DNA of 64,000 nucleotides from Roseomonas indoligenes (GCF_017813365.1 NZ_JAGIZA010000020.1:1-64000), one strand, 5' to 3'; shown: positions 8,410 to 17,251, counted from the first letter of the stretch. Program-made: numbers and translations. Notes: generated by a model not told the origin, from the sequence alone.

Positions 8410-8663
8410 AGGCCACCGCCTCACAGGATGCCTCGGATCGGGTCACTATATGAGGCAGGTACCAGGCGGTGCCAAGGGTGCTTTCGATCCGGGCCGAGCA
8501 CCGCCCGGGGTGCCGGGCAGGCGGTGGCGGTCGATCAGGTCCGGCCTTCGCATTGAAGCCAAGGGCGTGAGAGAGGCCATGACCTGTGGACACCCATCTC
8601 GCCGCATCCGGGGCCAGTCCCGGACTGGAAGCCTGTCGATGCACGGGCGGAGAAGCGGCGGCG

Positions 8664-9641
8664 TTACTCGGGTTTCGCGCCCGAGAGCCGCACGGCCTCT
8701 CGCCAGCGCATAACCTCCGCCGCGATGTATCCCGTGAACTCCGCCGGGCTCATCGGTCGCGGAGCGGCCGCTTGCTCCGCGAGCGCGCGTCGCACATCCG
8801 GTTTCCCGAGCATCCGGATGAGGATGACAGAGAGGCGCTCCACGATCGCAGGAGGTGTTCCGGCCGGCGCGGCCAAGCCATTGCCGCCGGCGCTCTCGAA
8901 GCCCGGCATGCCCGCCTCGGCCGTGGTCGGCACCTCGGGCAGGGCGGGAAGCCGCTCCGCCGAGGTGACCGCGAGGGCGCGCACCTGCCCCCCGCGCACC
9001 AGCGGCACGGCGGAGGGCGAGGTGGCAAAGGTGAGCTGCACCTGCCCGTTCACCACGTCCGTCAGCGCCTGCGGCGCGCCGCGATAGGGGACGTGCACCA
9101 TCCTCGTGCCGGTGGCGGTGGCAAAGAGCTCCGCGGTCAGGTGCGGCTGGCTGCCGCTGCCGGGGGAACTGTAGTTCAGCATCCCCGGCCGGGCGCGCGC
9201 GTAGGCGATCAGCTCCTGCAGCGTCGTCACCGGCAGGGCAGGGTTCACCAGGACCACCTGCGACACGGCGGCGATGAGGCCGATGGGCGCGAAATCCCGG
9301 AGGACGTCGTAGGCGAGCCGTCCCTCGAAGAGGCCGGCATTGATGAAGTGGATGGTGGAGATCAGGAGCAGGGTGTAGCCGTCCGGCGCGGCCTTCGCGA
9401 CGAGCTCGGCCCCGATATTGGCGGCGCCGCCCGCCCGGTTATCCACGACGAAGGGCTGCCCCGTTTCCGCCGCCAGCTGCTCGGCGGCGAGCCTGGCGAG
9501 AATGTCCGAGGTGCCGCCGGGTGGGAAGGGCACGACGATCCGCACGGGGCGGTTCGGATAGGCGGGCTGCGCGCGCGCGGGAAGGGCCGCGAGACCCCCC
9601 AGCGTCGCCACGGTGGTCCGGCGCGTCCATTCCCTGTTCAT
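8664..9641 (-). CDS. Bug/TctC-family periplasmic solute-binding protein
   Basis: The 325-residue protein has a Tat-like leader (WTRRTTVATLGGLAALPARA) and the family signature YPNRPVRIVVPFPPGGTSDI, with later blocks APDGYTLLL and HVPYRGAPQALTDVVNGQV. Bug proteins bind carboxylated or aromatic ligands in the periplasm. No TctA/TctB permease is nearby, so it is an orphan receptor, as is usual in Bug-rich bacteria. GGGGAGG lies 5 bases before the ATG. It is the last gene of the leftward catabolic operon, 28 bp after the preceding gene. The ligand cannot be read from the sequence. Confidence 0.9.
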   Translation of the reverse strand: MNREWTRRTTVATLGGLAALPARAQPAYPNRPVRIVVPFPPGGTSDILARLAAEQLAAETGQPFVVDNRAGGAANIGAELVAKAAPDGYTLLLISTIHFINAGLFEGRLAYDVLRDFAPIGLIAAVSQVVLVNPALPVTTLQELIAYARARPGMLNYSSPGSGSQPHLTAELFATATGTRMVHVPYRGAPQALTDVVNGQVQLTFATSPSAVPLVRGGQVRALAVTSAERLPALPEVPTTAEAGMPGFESAGGNGLAAPAGTPPAIVERLSVILIRMLGKPDVRRALAEQAAAPRPMSPAEFTGYIAAEVMRWREAVRLSGAKPE

Positions 9642-9669
9642 TCGTTCCTCCCCAGCTCGGCCTCTCGCG

Positions 9670-10602
9670 TCAGCCCGGCGGGCTCTCCCGCAACAGGCCC
9701 AGTTCCCGCAGCGCGTCGGTCATGCTGGCGTCCTCCTCCCGCAGGAAGCCGCGCAGGGCCTCGCCGGTGAGGAAGGTGTCGGACCAGTGGCGCCGCGCCA
9801 GCTCCTCGCGCCAAGCCTCGCCCGCGGTGGCGGCCCGCAAGGCCTCTTCCCAGAAGGCCGACTGCTCCGGAGACAGGCCGGCGGGGCCGATCACGCCGCG
9901 CCAGGGGCCGGCGACGAGGTCCACCCCCTCCTCCCGCCAGGTCGGCACCCCGGCATAGACGCCCTCCATGCGGGCAGGGGCCGAGACGGCGAGGCAGCGG
10001 GCCGTGCCCGCTGTCAGCTCCGGCACCGGACTGGCCGCGGTGATGACGCCGAGCTCCGCATGCCCCGCCAGCACATGGGCAATGGCGTCGCGCGCGCTGT
10101 CGAACACGGCGATGCCGAGCGCGCCCACCTCGCCGCCCGCATGGCGGGTCAGATGGGCGAGGGCGATGTGATTGGCGTTGCCGATCGCGGTGGCGAGGGC
10201 GATCGGCAGGCCGGCCGTGTCCGTACCCAGGCGGCGCAGCAGCGCGGCCGCATCCGTGATGGAGGAATCCGGGCGCACGATGAAGGCCAGGTGCTCGGTG
10301 TAGAGATTGCAGAGCGGGGTAAGGGAGTCCCAGGCCAGCCCGCTGACGCCGAGCGCCCTGTTGCTGAGGATGGTCGGGGAATTGATGGCCAGCCGGTGCG
10401 CCTCCCCCGGGTGGCGCGCCAGATCGTCCCAGGCATTGCCGCCGCCGCGCCCGGGGATGTTGACGAGGCTCATCGGCGCCCCGACCAGCCCCTGCTCCGC
10501 CAGGATCGCCAGCAGCGCGCGGGCCGGCCGATCCTGCCCGCCGCCCGCGGGCGTGCCGGCCAGCAGCACCACGTCCCGTTCCGGTGTCCAGCCCATCGTC
10601 AT
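9670..10602 (-). CDS. Bug/TctC-like protein lacking a signal peptide
   Basis: The 310-residue protein follows the Bug fold pattern in degenerate form: an opening VVLLAGTPAGGGQDRPARAL in place of the usual VPFPPGG motif, an AWDSLTPLCNLYTEHLAF block and a C-terminal helical segment. The N terminus (MTMGWTPERDVV) has no hydrophobic leader, so it would stay in the cytoplasm unless the true start is elsewhere; the 4-bp gap to the preceding gene leaves little room. A cytoplasmic Bug-like protein inside a molybdenum-hydroxylase operon is unusual. Family assignment is moderately sure; the function is unknown. Confidence 0.65.
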   Translation of the reverse strand: MTMGWTPERDVVLLAGTPAGGGQDRPARALLAILAEQGLVGAPMSLVNIPGRGGGNAWDDLARHPGEAHRLAINSPTILSNRALGVSGLAWDSLTPLCNLYTEHLAFIVRPDSSITDAAALLRRLGTDTAGLPIALATAIGNANHIALAHLTRHAGGEVGALGIAVFDSARDAIAHVLAGHAELGVITAASPVPELTAGTARCLAVSAPARMEGVYAGVPTWREEGVDLVAGPWRGVIGPAGLSPEQSAFWEEALRAATAGEAWREELARRHWSDTFLTGEALRGFLREEDASMTDALRELGLLRESPPG

Positions 10603-10606
10603 CCTC

Positions 10607-12769
10607 TCAACCCATCGCCAGCGCGATGTTCTCCGCCGTGAAGGGAAGGGTGCGGACCCGCACGCCCAGCGCGTCGTGGATCGCGTTCGCGATCGCGGCC
10701 ACCGTGGGCCCCGTGGCGCACTCGCCCGTGCCGAGCGGCGGCTCCTCCGGCCGCGGGATCAGCCGCACCTCCACCGTCGGCACCTCGGAGAAGCGCAGGA
10801 TGGGATAGGTCTCCCAGCTGTTGCTCGTCACCGCGCGCCCGTCGAAGGTGACCCTCTCCTTCAGCGCGATGGAGACGGCCTGCACGGCGCCGCCCTCGAT
10901 CTGGTGTGCGGCGCCCTCGGGGTTCACCACCTCGCCGGCATCCGCCGCGATCCAGAGGCGGCGGACGCGCACCTCCTCCTCCGCCTCCACCTCCGCCACC
11001 ACGGCACACCAGGCTCCGCTGCCCTTGTAGCGGGCGAAGGCGAGGCCGCGGCCGGTTCCCTCCCCACGCCCGGGCGGCGGCGCGCCGGCCATCGCCAGGG
11101 CCGCCTCGATCACGGCGTGGGCGCGCGGATCGTCCAGATGGGCCAGGCGGTACTCCACCGAATCGCGCCCGGCGGCCTGTGCCAGCTCGTCCATCACGCT
11201 CTCGATCGCCAGCACGTTCGCCATGGCGCCCAGCGCACGGAAGGAGGAGGTGCGGAGCGGCATCTCCAGCCAGCGATGCACGCGGACCGAGAGGCCGCCC
11301 GTGCGGTAGAGCGGCACGGCGTTGCGGTCCGCGCCGCCGCCGCCGGCCGGTGCCGGGTTCAGCGCGACCGGGGCAGGGAAGGGGGCCGCGAGGTGGCTGG
11401 CGGCCAGGAGCGAGGGGGTCTCGGCGCAGCCCGGCCGGCTGAGATGGCCGTTGCCGTACACGTCCTGCGCCCAGGAGAGCAGCGTGCCGTCCTCTGCCAC
11501 CTTCGCCTCCACCGCAACGAGGTTCGCGGCGGCGAAGGGCGCCCAGCCCAGCTCGTCCTCCCGGCTCCACTGCACGCGCACGGGGGTGCCGGGCATGGCG
11601 CGGGCGACGAGGGCCGCGTCCAGCGCCACGTCATCGGCGCCGTTGTGGCCGTAGCAGCCCGCGCCCTCCCGGTGGTGCACCACGATCCGCTCCGCCGGCA
11701 GGCGCAGCGCCAGGCCGAGATCGCGGCGCAGCGCGAAGATGCTCTGCGAGTGCGACCAGACCTCCAGCCCCGCTTCTGACATGCGTGCCACGGCGCAGCA
11801 GGTGCCGATGGAGGCGTGGGCGATGTAGGGGCGGAAGAACTCGGCCCTGAGGGTGCGCGCGGGAGCCACGCCGGACCCTGGCCGGGCGGCGATGCCGGCG
11901 GTCTCCACCGCGTCGGCGCGGAAGCGCTGCGGCAGCTCCCCCGCCGGCGGCAGCGTGTCGCGCTCCGCCCAGCGGGCGCGCGCGGCCAGGCGGGCCGCGG
12001 CCGCGGCGGCCTCTGCCTCACTGGCGCAGACGATGGCCAGGAAGCTGCCATCGACCACCAGCCTGGCGCTGGCCGGCGCCTCCGGCACGCCCTCCAGCCG
12101 CGCCCCGCGGGAGGGAGGGCGGACGATCCGGGCGAAGGCCATACCGGGCAGCCGCATGTCGTGCAGGAAGCGCGGCACGCCGAACACCTTGTCCGGCAGG
12201 TCCAGCCTCGGTGCGGAGGTGCCGGCGACGCGGCGCGCGGCGGCGGGCTTTGGCGCCACGTCGTGCGGCGCGGCGCATTCCAGCAGCGCGGAGCCGGCCT
12301 CAGCCCAGTAGGAGCCGATGGCGCGACCATCCGGTGCCAGGAAGGTGCCGTCCTCCACCCGCAGCGCCTCCAGCGGCACGCCGCTGCGCTGCGCGACGAC
12401 GCCGAGATGGATGGCCCGCGCGGCCGCGCAGGCGTGGCGCAGCGCCAGCCCGCTGTCCTGCACGGAGCGGCTGCCGGAGGTGACGCCCTCGTTCGGGCTG
12501 TGGTCCGTTGCGGCCGCCTGCACTGAGACGCGGGCGTAGTCCACGTCCAGCTCGTCGGCCGCGATCTGGGCGAGGGCCGTGAGGATGCCCTGGCCGATCT
12601 CCACCTTGCCTGGGGTGACGACCACGCGCCCCTCGGGCAGCAGGCGCAGCCACTGGGAGAGGCGCCGGTTCGTCTCCAGACTGCCCGGCAGCTTCGGCGG
12701 GGCAGGGGGCGGGCCGACATCGGCGCTGCGCGGCGGCGCGGCGCCGGGTGCGGGACGGGCGCCGCTCAT
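10607..12769 (-). CDS. Molybdopterin-binding subunit of a xanthine-dehydrogenase-family hydroxylase (NicB/IorB-like)
   Basis: The 720-residue protein resembles the large subunits of nicotinate dehydrogenase and isoquinoline 1-oxidoreductase. Visible blocks are the N-terminal LPGSLETNRRLSQWLRLLPE and VVTPGKVEIGQGILTALAQI, a cofactor loop EGAGCYGHNGADDVALDAAL, and the C-terminal GTGECATGPTVAAIANAI with the probable catalytic Glu. It would hydroxylate a ring carbon of an N-heterocycle or aldehyde using water. No signal peptide is visible. Its ATG overlaps the stop of the 2Fe-2S subunit gene, and no FAD subunit is present, as in IorAB/NicAB systems that pass electrons to a cytochrome. The substrate is unknown. 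Confidence 0.88.
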   Translation of the reverse strand: MSGARPAPGAAPPRSADVGPPPAPPKLPGSLETNRRLSQWLRLLPEGRVVVTPGKVEIGQGILTALAQIAADELDVDYARVSVQAAATDHSPNEGVTSGSRSVQDSGLALRHACAAARAIHLGVVAQRSGVPLEALRVEDGTFLAPDGRAIGSYWAEAGSALLECAAPHDVAPKPAAARRVAGTSAPRLDLPDKVFGVPRFLHDMRLPGMAFARIVRPPSRGARLEGVPEAPASARLVVDGSFLAIVCASEAEAAAAAARLAARARWAERDTLPPAGELPQRFRADAVETAGIAARPGSGVAPARTLRAEFFRPYIAHASIGTCCAVARMSEAGLEVWSHSQSIFALRRDLGLALRLPAERIVVHHREGAGCYGHNGADDVALDAALVARAMPGTPVRVQWSREDELGWAPFAAANLVAVEAKVAEDGTLLSWAQDVYGNGHLSRPGCAETPSLLAASHLAAPFPAPVALNPAPAGGGGADRNAVPLYRTGGLSVRVHRWLEMPLRTSSFRALGAMANVLAIESVMDELAQAAGRDSVEYRLAHLDDPRAHAVIEAALAMAGAPPPGRGEGTGRGLAFARYKGSGAWCAVVAEVEAEEEVRVRRLWIAADAGEVVNPEGAAHQIEGGAVQAVSIALKERVTFDGRAVTSNSWETYPILRFSEVPTVEVRLIPRPEEPPLGTGECATGPTVAAIANAIHDALGVRVRTLPFTAENIALAMG

Positions 12770-13239
12770 GCCGGCACTCCCCGCATGGCGGCGGCGGCAC
12801 GCAGCACGGCGCGGATGATGCGGTTATGCGCGCCGCAGCGGCAGAGATTCCGGTCCAGCGCCGCGCGCACCGCCGCCTCGTCCGGATCCGGGTTCGTCTC
12901 CAGCAGCGCGGCGGCACTGACGAGGATGCCGGAGAGGCAGTAGCCGCACTGCCCGGCCTGCTCCGCCAGGAAGGCCTCCTGCAGCGGGTGCGGCGCGGTG
13001 GGCGTGCCCAGCCCCTCCACGCTGAGCACGCGCCGCCCCGCCACCGCGTCCAGCGCCAGGGTGCAGGAGGGCACCGCCTTCCCGTCCAGCAGCACCATGC
13101 AGGCGCCGCAGGCCTCGGCACCGCAGCCCCAGCGCGTGCCGAACAGGCCAAGGCCGTCGCGCAGGGCATGGACGAGCGGCGTCTCGGGCGGCAGGTCCAG
13201 GGCGACGGCGGCGCCGTTCAGCTCGAAGGCCACCGTCAT
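12766..13239 (-). CDS. 2Fe-2S subunit of the NicA/IorA-like hydroxylase
   Basis: The 157-residue protein contains both expected clusters: a plant-type ferredoxin site (GCGAEACGACMVLLDGKAVP followed by SC) and a C-terminal all-alpha site (QCGYCLSGILVSAAAL then NLCRCGAHNRIIRAV). It carries electrons from the molybdopterin subunit encoded just downstream. I chose the ATG at 13239, which overlaps the upstream lactonase stop (ATGA); a longer upstream reading would be an arginine- and proline-rich extension with no family counterpart. CRCGAHNR replaces the common CRCGTYxR. Confidence 0.92.
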   Translation of the reverse strand: MTVAFELNGAAVALDLPPETPLVHALRDGLGLFGTRWGCGAEACGACMVLLDGKAVPSCTLALDAVAGRRVLSVEGLGTPTAPHPLQEAFLAEQAGQCGYCLSGILVSAAALLETNPDPDEAAVRAALDRNLCRCGAHNRIIRAVLRAAAAMRGVPA

Positions 13240-14120
13240 GCGTCGAAGCCGTAGAGGGCCGCGGGGTTCTCCACGAGGATGCGGTGGCGCAGCGCCTCGT
13301 CCGGCACCCACTCCGCCAGCAGGTCCAGCAGCGCGCCGTCGTTGGGCATCACGCCCTTCAGCATCACGTGCGGCCAATCGGTGCCCCAGACGATCCGGCC
13401 CGGCGCCGCCTCCACGGCCGCGCGCGCCAACGGTGCCACGTCGGCATAGGGTGCCCGGTGGGCGGAGGAGAGGCGGTTGGGGCCGGTGAGCTTTGCCCAG
13501 CAGACGCCGTCCCGCAGCAGGGCCAGGAACTCGCGGTAGCCCGGGTGCTCCAGCGCGACGGCGGCGGGCGTGTAGCCGATATGGCCGACGCAGACGGGAA
13601 CCGGCAGGCGGCGCGCGATGGCTGGGAAGTCCGGGCTCTCATGGACGTGCACCAGTAGCTCCGCGTGCCAGCCCAGCGGCCGCACGCGCGCCGCCACCGC
13701 CTCCAGCGAGGCGAGGGAGCGGAAGGGCATGCCACCCTTGTCCACCAGGTTCACGCGGAAGCCGCGCACGCCGCCGGCGTGCAGCCGCTCCAGCTCCGCA
13801 TCCATGACCTCCTCCGTCACGGAGGCCACGGCGCGCAGGCGCGCGGGATCGGTGGCGACCGCGTCCAGGATGGCGCGGTTGTCCGTGCCGTGCACGCTCG
13901 CCTGCACCAGCACGGCGCGGGTGATGCCGAGCGCCGCGTGGAGCTTCCGCATCTCCGCGGGCGGCGAGTCCGGGGGCGTGTAGCCGCGGGTGGGCTGGTA
14001 GGGGTAGCGCTCCGCCGGGCCGAAGACGTGCAGGTGGCAGTCGCAGGCCAGCGGCGGCACGGCGAAGGAGGGGGCGCGGGGTTCGCGGTCCGGCGCGGCG
14101 CAGAGTGGGGCTTCGCTCAT
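13236..14120 (-). CDS. Amidohydrolase of the 2-pyrone-4,6-dicarboxylate lactonase (LigI-like) group
   Basis: The 294-residue TIM-barrel hydrolase shows the HxH metal or substrate motif in LACDCHLHVFGP, a PYQPTRGYTPPD segment typical of LigI-like proteins, VCVGHIGYTPAAV, and the catalytic Asp in IVWGTDWPHVML. LigI opens a pyrone lactone in protocatechuate 4,5-cleavage. Here, next to a hydroxylase and Bug receptors, a lactone or cyclic ester intermediate is plausible. The start at 14120 overlaps the preceding Bug gene stop (ATGA); a longer N terminus from 14168 is possible but lacks support. Exact substrate not assigned. Confidence 0.82.
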   Translation of the reverse strand: MSEAPLCAAPDREPRAPSFAVPPLACDCHLHVFGPAERYPYQPTRGYTPPDSPPAEMRKLHAALGITRAVLVQASVHGTDNRAILDAVATDPARLRAVASVTEEVMDAELERLHAGGVRGFRVNLVDKGGMPFRSLASLEAVAARVRPLGWHAELLVHVHESPDFPAIARRLPVPVCVGHIGYTPAAVALEHPGYREFLALLRDGVCWAKLTGPNRLSSAHRAPYADVAPLARAAVEAAPGRIVWGTDWPHVMLKGVMPNDGALLDLLAEWVPDEALRHRILVENPAALYGFDA

Positions 14121-15091
14121 CCGCCGCCATCCAGCTGCGCGCCGGAGACCCGGACCAGTTCGCGCCATTGCGGGATCTCCTCCGCCACGAAGGAGCGGAG
14201 CGCCTCCGGCGCGCTGGGATCGGGCTCGGCGCCGATCGCGGCGAGGCGCTCGCGCGCCGGGGCGCCGTTCAGGCCGCGCGTCATCGCCGCGTTCAGCCGC
14301 TGCACCGTGGCTGGGGGAGTCGCTGCCGGAGCGACGAGGCCGAAATACTGGGTGGCGCGGTAGCCCGCGAGCCCGGCCTCCTCCATGGTCGGCACGTCCG
14401 GCAGCGCGGCCGCGCGGGTGGTGTCCGCGACCGCGAGCGCCACCAGCGTGCCGCGGTTGATGTGTTCCAACAGGGTCGAGGCCGGCTCGAACATCATGTC
14501 CAGCCCCTGGCCGCCGATGAGGTTCGTCACCGCCGGCGCGCTGCCCCGGAAGGGGATGTGCGTGATGTCGGTGCCGGCCTTCTGGTTGAACAGCACGCCC
14601 GCCAGGTGCATGGCCGTCGCGGTGCCGGCGGAGCCGAAGTTGAGCTTGCCCGGCCGCTGCTTCGCCAGCGCGATGAGCTCGGCCACGCTGTGCACCCCGA
14701 GCTCGCGCCGCACGGCCAGCACGATCGGCACGTTGGCCACCTTGCCGACGAAGGCGAAGTCGCGCAGCGGGTCGTAGGCCAGCTTCGGGTAGAGGCTGGG
14801 ATTGATGGCTAGCACGCTGGTATTGGCCATCAGCAGGGTCTGGCCGTCCGGCTCCGCCCGCACCAGGCGGTCGGCGGCTTCCAGCCCGCTGCCGCCACCG
14901 CGGTTCTCCACCACGACGATCCCGCCCAGCTCTGCCCGCAGCGCCTCCGCCAGCACGCGGGCCACGCCGTCCGCGGTGCCGCCGGGCGGCGCCCCGACGA
15001 CGACGACCAGGGGCCTTCGCGCCTCCTGCGCCAGGGCCGGGGCCGCCAACGCGGCGATGGATGCGGCGAGGGCCGCGCGACGTTGCAGCAT
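14117..15091 (-). CDS. Bug/TctC-family periplasmic solute-binding protein
   Basis: The 324-residue protein begins MLQRRAALAASIAALAAPAL, a cleavable leader, then LVVVVGAPPGGTADGVARVL, a variant of the Bug entry motif. Conserved blocks include DGQTLLMANTSVLAINPSLY, LNFGSAGTATAMHLAGVLF and THIPFRGSAPAVTNLIGGQG. It is encoded 13 bp after the alpha/beta hydrolase gene and overlaps the lactonase gene, so the three are co-translated. It probably presents the pathway substrate in the periplasm. A GAGGGGG tract precedes the ATG. Confidence 0.9.
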   Translation of the reverse strand: MLQRRAALAASIAALAAPALAQEARRPLVVVVGAPPGGTADGVARVLAEALRAELGGIVVVENRGGGSGLEAADRLVRAEPDGQTLLMANTSVLAINPSLYPKLAYDPLRDFAFVGKVANVPIVLAVRRELGVHSVAELIALAKQRPGKLNFGSAGTATAMHLAGVLFNQKAGTDITHIPFRGSAPAVTNLIGGQGLDMMFEPASTLLEHINRGTLVALAVADTTRAAALPDVPTMEEAGLAGYRATQYFGLVAPAATPPATVQRLNAAMTRGLNGAPARERLAAIGAEPDPSAPEALRSFVAEEIPQWRELVRVSGAQLDGGG

Positions 15092-15104
15092 CCTTATTTC
15101 CCCC

Positions 15105-16274
15105 TCACCCCGCCGCTTCGCGCAGCGTGTCCGTGATCCAGTCGGCCGCGTGGTCGATGCCGATCTGCCGGTCGTCCACATGCGCGTGCTGCGAACCGCC
15201 CTCCTCCGCCGTGAAGATGCGGAGGGCCTTGCGGCGCGTGCCCAGCGCGTCGAACAGGCGTTGCGCGTTGGCGACGGGGATCACTCGGTCCTCCGCGCCA
15301 TGGGTGACGAGGAAGGGGCACTCCACCCGCGCGGCCGGGCCGGCGACGTCGAAGCGCTCGGCGATGGCGATCGCCGCGTCGTCGTCCGGGGCGCCGACCA
15401 CCCAGCGGAACTGAAAATTGGACTGCGCCGTGCTGTGGCCGGCGGCGCGGGCCTTATCGCGCTGGGCGCGCTGAAAGCCGGCCAGGTCCCAGTGCGGCGC
15501 GGTGAGGGCGACGCCGGCCGCGAAGCGCGGCTCGTGCGCTGCGACGCGCACGGCGTAGTAGCCGCCGAAGGAGTAGCCCATCACCACCACCCGGCGCGGG
15601 TCCACATCGCCACGGGCGGACACGTAGTCGAAGGCGGCGGCGCCGGCGGCCTCGTAGTCGTACCGCGCGCTCATCCCGCGCAGGCGCAGAGTCTCGCCCT
15701 GGCCGGGCCCGTCGATCGCCAGGGTGTGCATGCCGCGCCGGGCGAATTCCAGCCCGGCGAAGAGCACGCTCATCTCCTTGGCGTTGTCCATGCCGTCGAA
15801 AACCACGACGACGGGCGCCCGCCCGGTCACGCCCGGCGCCTTCATGAATAGTGCCGGAAGGGTGGCGCCCTCGTAAGGGACCTCCACGGCCTCGATCTCC
15901 GGATGGCGGGCGCGGAGGCCGGCATGGAGGGCGCGGTAGGCGCGCTCGCCGATGGCGCGCTTCTCCGGGCCAGGCGGAATGAAGCGCTCCCCGGTGAAGC
16001 GCAACATGCCCGCGCGCAGCAGGAGGTGCCCCGCCGTTTCCGGCGAGAGCGCGGCGGCGGCCCGCGCCTCCAGCGCGTCGGCCTCCGCGCCCCACTCCTC
16101 CGCCCAGGCCTGCGGCTCGCCCTGGCGGCCGCGCAGCCGGGCGCCGATGCGGTCCAGGTCGTGCAGGGCCACCGCGCCGTAGGGCGCCATGCCCTTGCAG
16201 ACGAGCATGGCGTTCGACCACAGCAGATTGCCGGGAAAATAGTCCGTCCAGCCCGGGACGGCTTCGGATGACAT
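15105..16274 (-). CDS. Alpha/beta hydrolase, 2,6-dihydroxypseudooxynicotine hydrolase/FrsA-like
   Basis: The 389-residue protein has an N-terminal helical cap domain and a C-terminal hydrolase core. The nucleophile elbow is VVVMGYSFGGYYAVRVAAHE (GxSxG), the acid is likely Asp in VTHGAEDRVIPVANAQRLF, and the base is His in GGSQHAHVDDRQIGIDHAAD. This architecture is shared with the C-C bond hydrolase of nicotine breakdown and with related esterases. The start at 16274 has GAGGAAG just upstream. It is the first gene of the leftward operon and is divergent from a FadR-type regulator; palindromic operators lie in the 99-bp gap. Substrate unproven. Confidence 0.8.
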   Translation of the reverse strand: MSSEAVPGWTDYFPGNLLWSNAMLVCKGMAPYGAVALHDLDRIGARLRGRQGEPQAWAEEWGAEADALEARAAAALSPETAGHLLLRAGMLRFTGERFIPPGPEKRAIGERAYRALHAGLRARHPEIEAVEVPYEGATLPALFMKAPGVTGRAPVVVVFDGMDNAKEMSVLFAGLEFARRGMHTLAIDGPGQGETLRLRGMSARYDYEAAGAAAFDYVSARGDVDPRRVVVMGYSFGGYYAVRVAAHEPRFAAGVALTAPHWDLAGFQRAQRDKARAAGHSTAQSNFQFRWVVGAPDDDAAIAIAERFDVAGPAARVECPFLVTHGAEDRVIPVANAQRLFDALGTRRKALRIFTAEEGGSQHAHVDDRQIGIDHAADWITDTLREAAG

Positions 16275-16316
16275 GGCGCTTCCTCGGTTCCCGGCAGCTC
16301 TTCGGCTGCCCTGAAT

Positions 16317-16359
16317 TGGGTTACCCAGTTGGAGCTTGAGCCCGGACCCCAAACTGGGT
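16317..16359. promoter_or_regulatory. Inverted-repeat operator between hydrolase operon and gntR
   Basis: The divergent promoter gap contains ACCCAGTT at 16323-16330 and its exact complement AACTGGGT at 16352-16359, 21 bp apart. Each arm also forms a small palindrome: TGGGTTACCCA at 16317-16327 and CCCAAACTGGG at 16348-16358. FadR/FCD regulators bind short symmetric sites of this type. The likely ligand-responsive regulator is the adjacent protein starting at 16374. Confidence 0.65.
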
Positions 16360-16373
16360 CAAGAGGATCGGGC

Positions 16374-17084
16374 ATGCGCGACGAAGCCCTTCTTCCCGCC
16401 CCCGGGCTGCGCCTGTCCGAGAGGGTGATCGAGCGGATCGGCCGGCTGGTGGAGGCCGGCGAGGTGCGCCGGGACGCCCGCTTTCCGAGCGAGCGGGCGC
16501 TGGAGACGCGCTGGGGGGTGAGCCGCCTGGTGATCCGCGAGGCTTTTCGTGCCCTGGAGGTGCAGGGCGTGGTGGAGAGCCGGCCCGGCGGCGGCCGCTT
16601 CCTCCGTGCGGATCGCGTGCCCGACCTCGCGCGGCTCCGACGGATCCGGCTGGAGACGGGGCGCGTGCCGTTGCTGCGGCTCTGGGAGGCGCGCGAGGCT
16701 GTGGAGGCCCAGGCCGCCGCACTGGCGGCGCTGCGCGCCACCCCGGCGCAGCGAGACGCCATCGCCCGGCCCTTGCGGCTGACCGAGGCCCTGGCGCCGG
16801 AGGCGCTGCGGCACACCAACGTCAACGCCGAGTTCCACCTGGCGATCGCCCGTGCCTGCGGCAACCCGGTGCTGGAGGAGCTGATCGGCGATCTGATCTC
16901 GCGGTCTCAGGCCGAGGGATTCCGCCACCTGCTCGAGGTTGAGGACTGGTCCGCGTTGCAGGCCGGGCACCGTCCAATCCTCGACGCCATCGCGGCGCGG
17001 GATCCGGAGGCGGCGCGCCGCAGCATGGCCGAGCACTTTGCGGCCCTGCGGCGCAGGCTCGACCGGGATGACCTTCCCGGCTGA
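16374..17084 (+). CDS. GntR-family transcriptional regulator, FCD (FadR-type) domain
   Basis: The 236-residue protein has an N-terminal winged helix (FPSERALETRWGVSRLVIRE followed by AFRALEVQGVVESRPGGGRF) and an all-helical FCD ligand domain. The metal-site pattern includes HTNVNAEFHLAIARACGNPV and a late HRPILDAIAARDPEAARRSM with AEHF. The start is placed at 16374 after an AGAGGA site; an upstream ATG at 16329 would run through the operator. It probably represses the divergent hydroxylase operon until an organic acid binds. It is transcribed away from the operon. Confidence 0.9.
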   Translation: MRDEALLPAPGLRLSERVIERIGRLVEAGEVRRDARFPSERALETRWGVSRLVIREAFRALEVQGVVESRPGGGRFLRADRVPDLARLRRIRLETGRVPLLRLWEAREAVEAQAAALAALRATPAQRDAIARPLRLTEALAPEALRHTNVNAEFHLAIARACGNPVLEELIGDLISRSQAEGFRHLLEVEDWSALQAGHRPILDAIAARDPEAARRSMAEHFAALRRRLDRDDLPG

Positions 17085-17086
17085 AC

Positions 17087-17197
17087 GGTCTTGTCTACGA
17101 CGGCGGCACCATGGGGGTGGAAGACGTGCTCACCGGCCCGGGCGCAATGGCCGCCGGCCGCTTCGCGGCCGTTTTCGACATGATCAACTCGCGCTGA
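17087..17197 (+). pseudogene. Possible C-terminal remnant of an unidentified gene
   Basis: Directly after the gntR stop a frame reads GLVYDGGTMGVEDVLTGPGA and continues with MAAGRFAAVFDMINSR before TGA at 17195-17197. It reads like the end of a folded protein rather than random GC-rich sequence, but there is no plausible start, so it looks like a fragment left by a deletion. I do not recognise the family. Confidence 0.3.
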
Positions 17198-17251
17198 CGT
17201 GCAGCGGGCGTGATCCCGGCGAAAGGCGCCAGGCGCGGCCCGTCACGCCAT

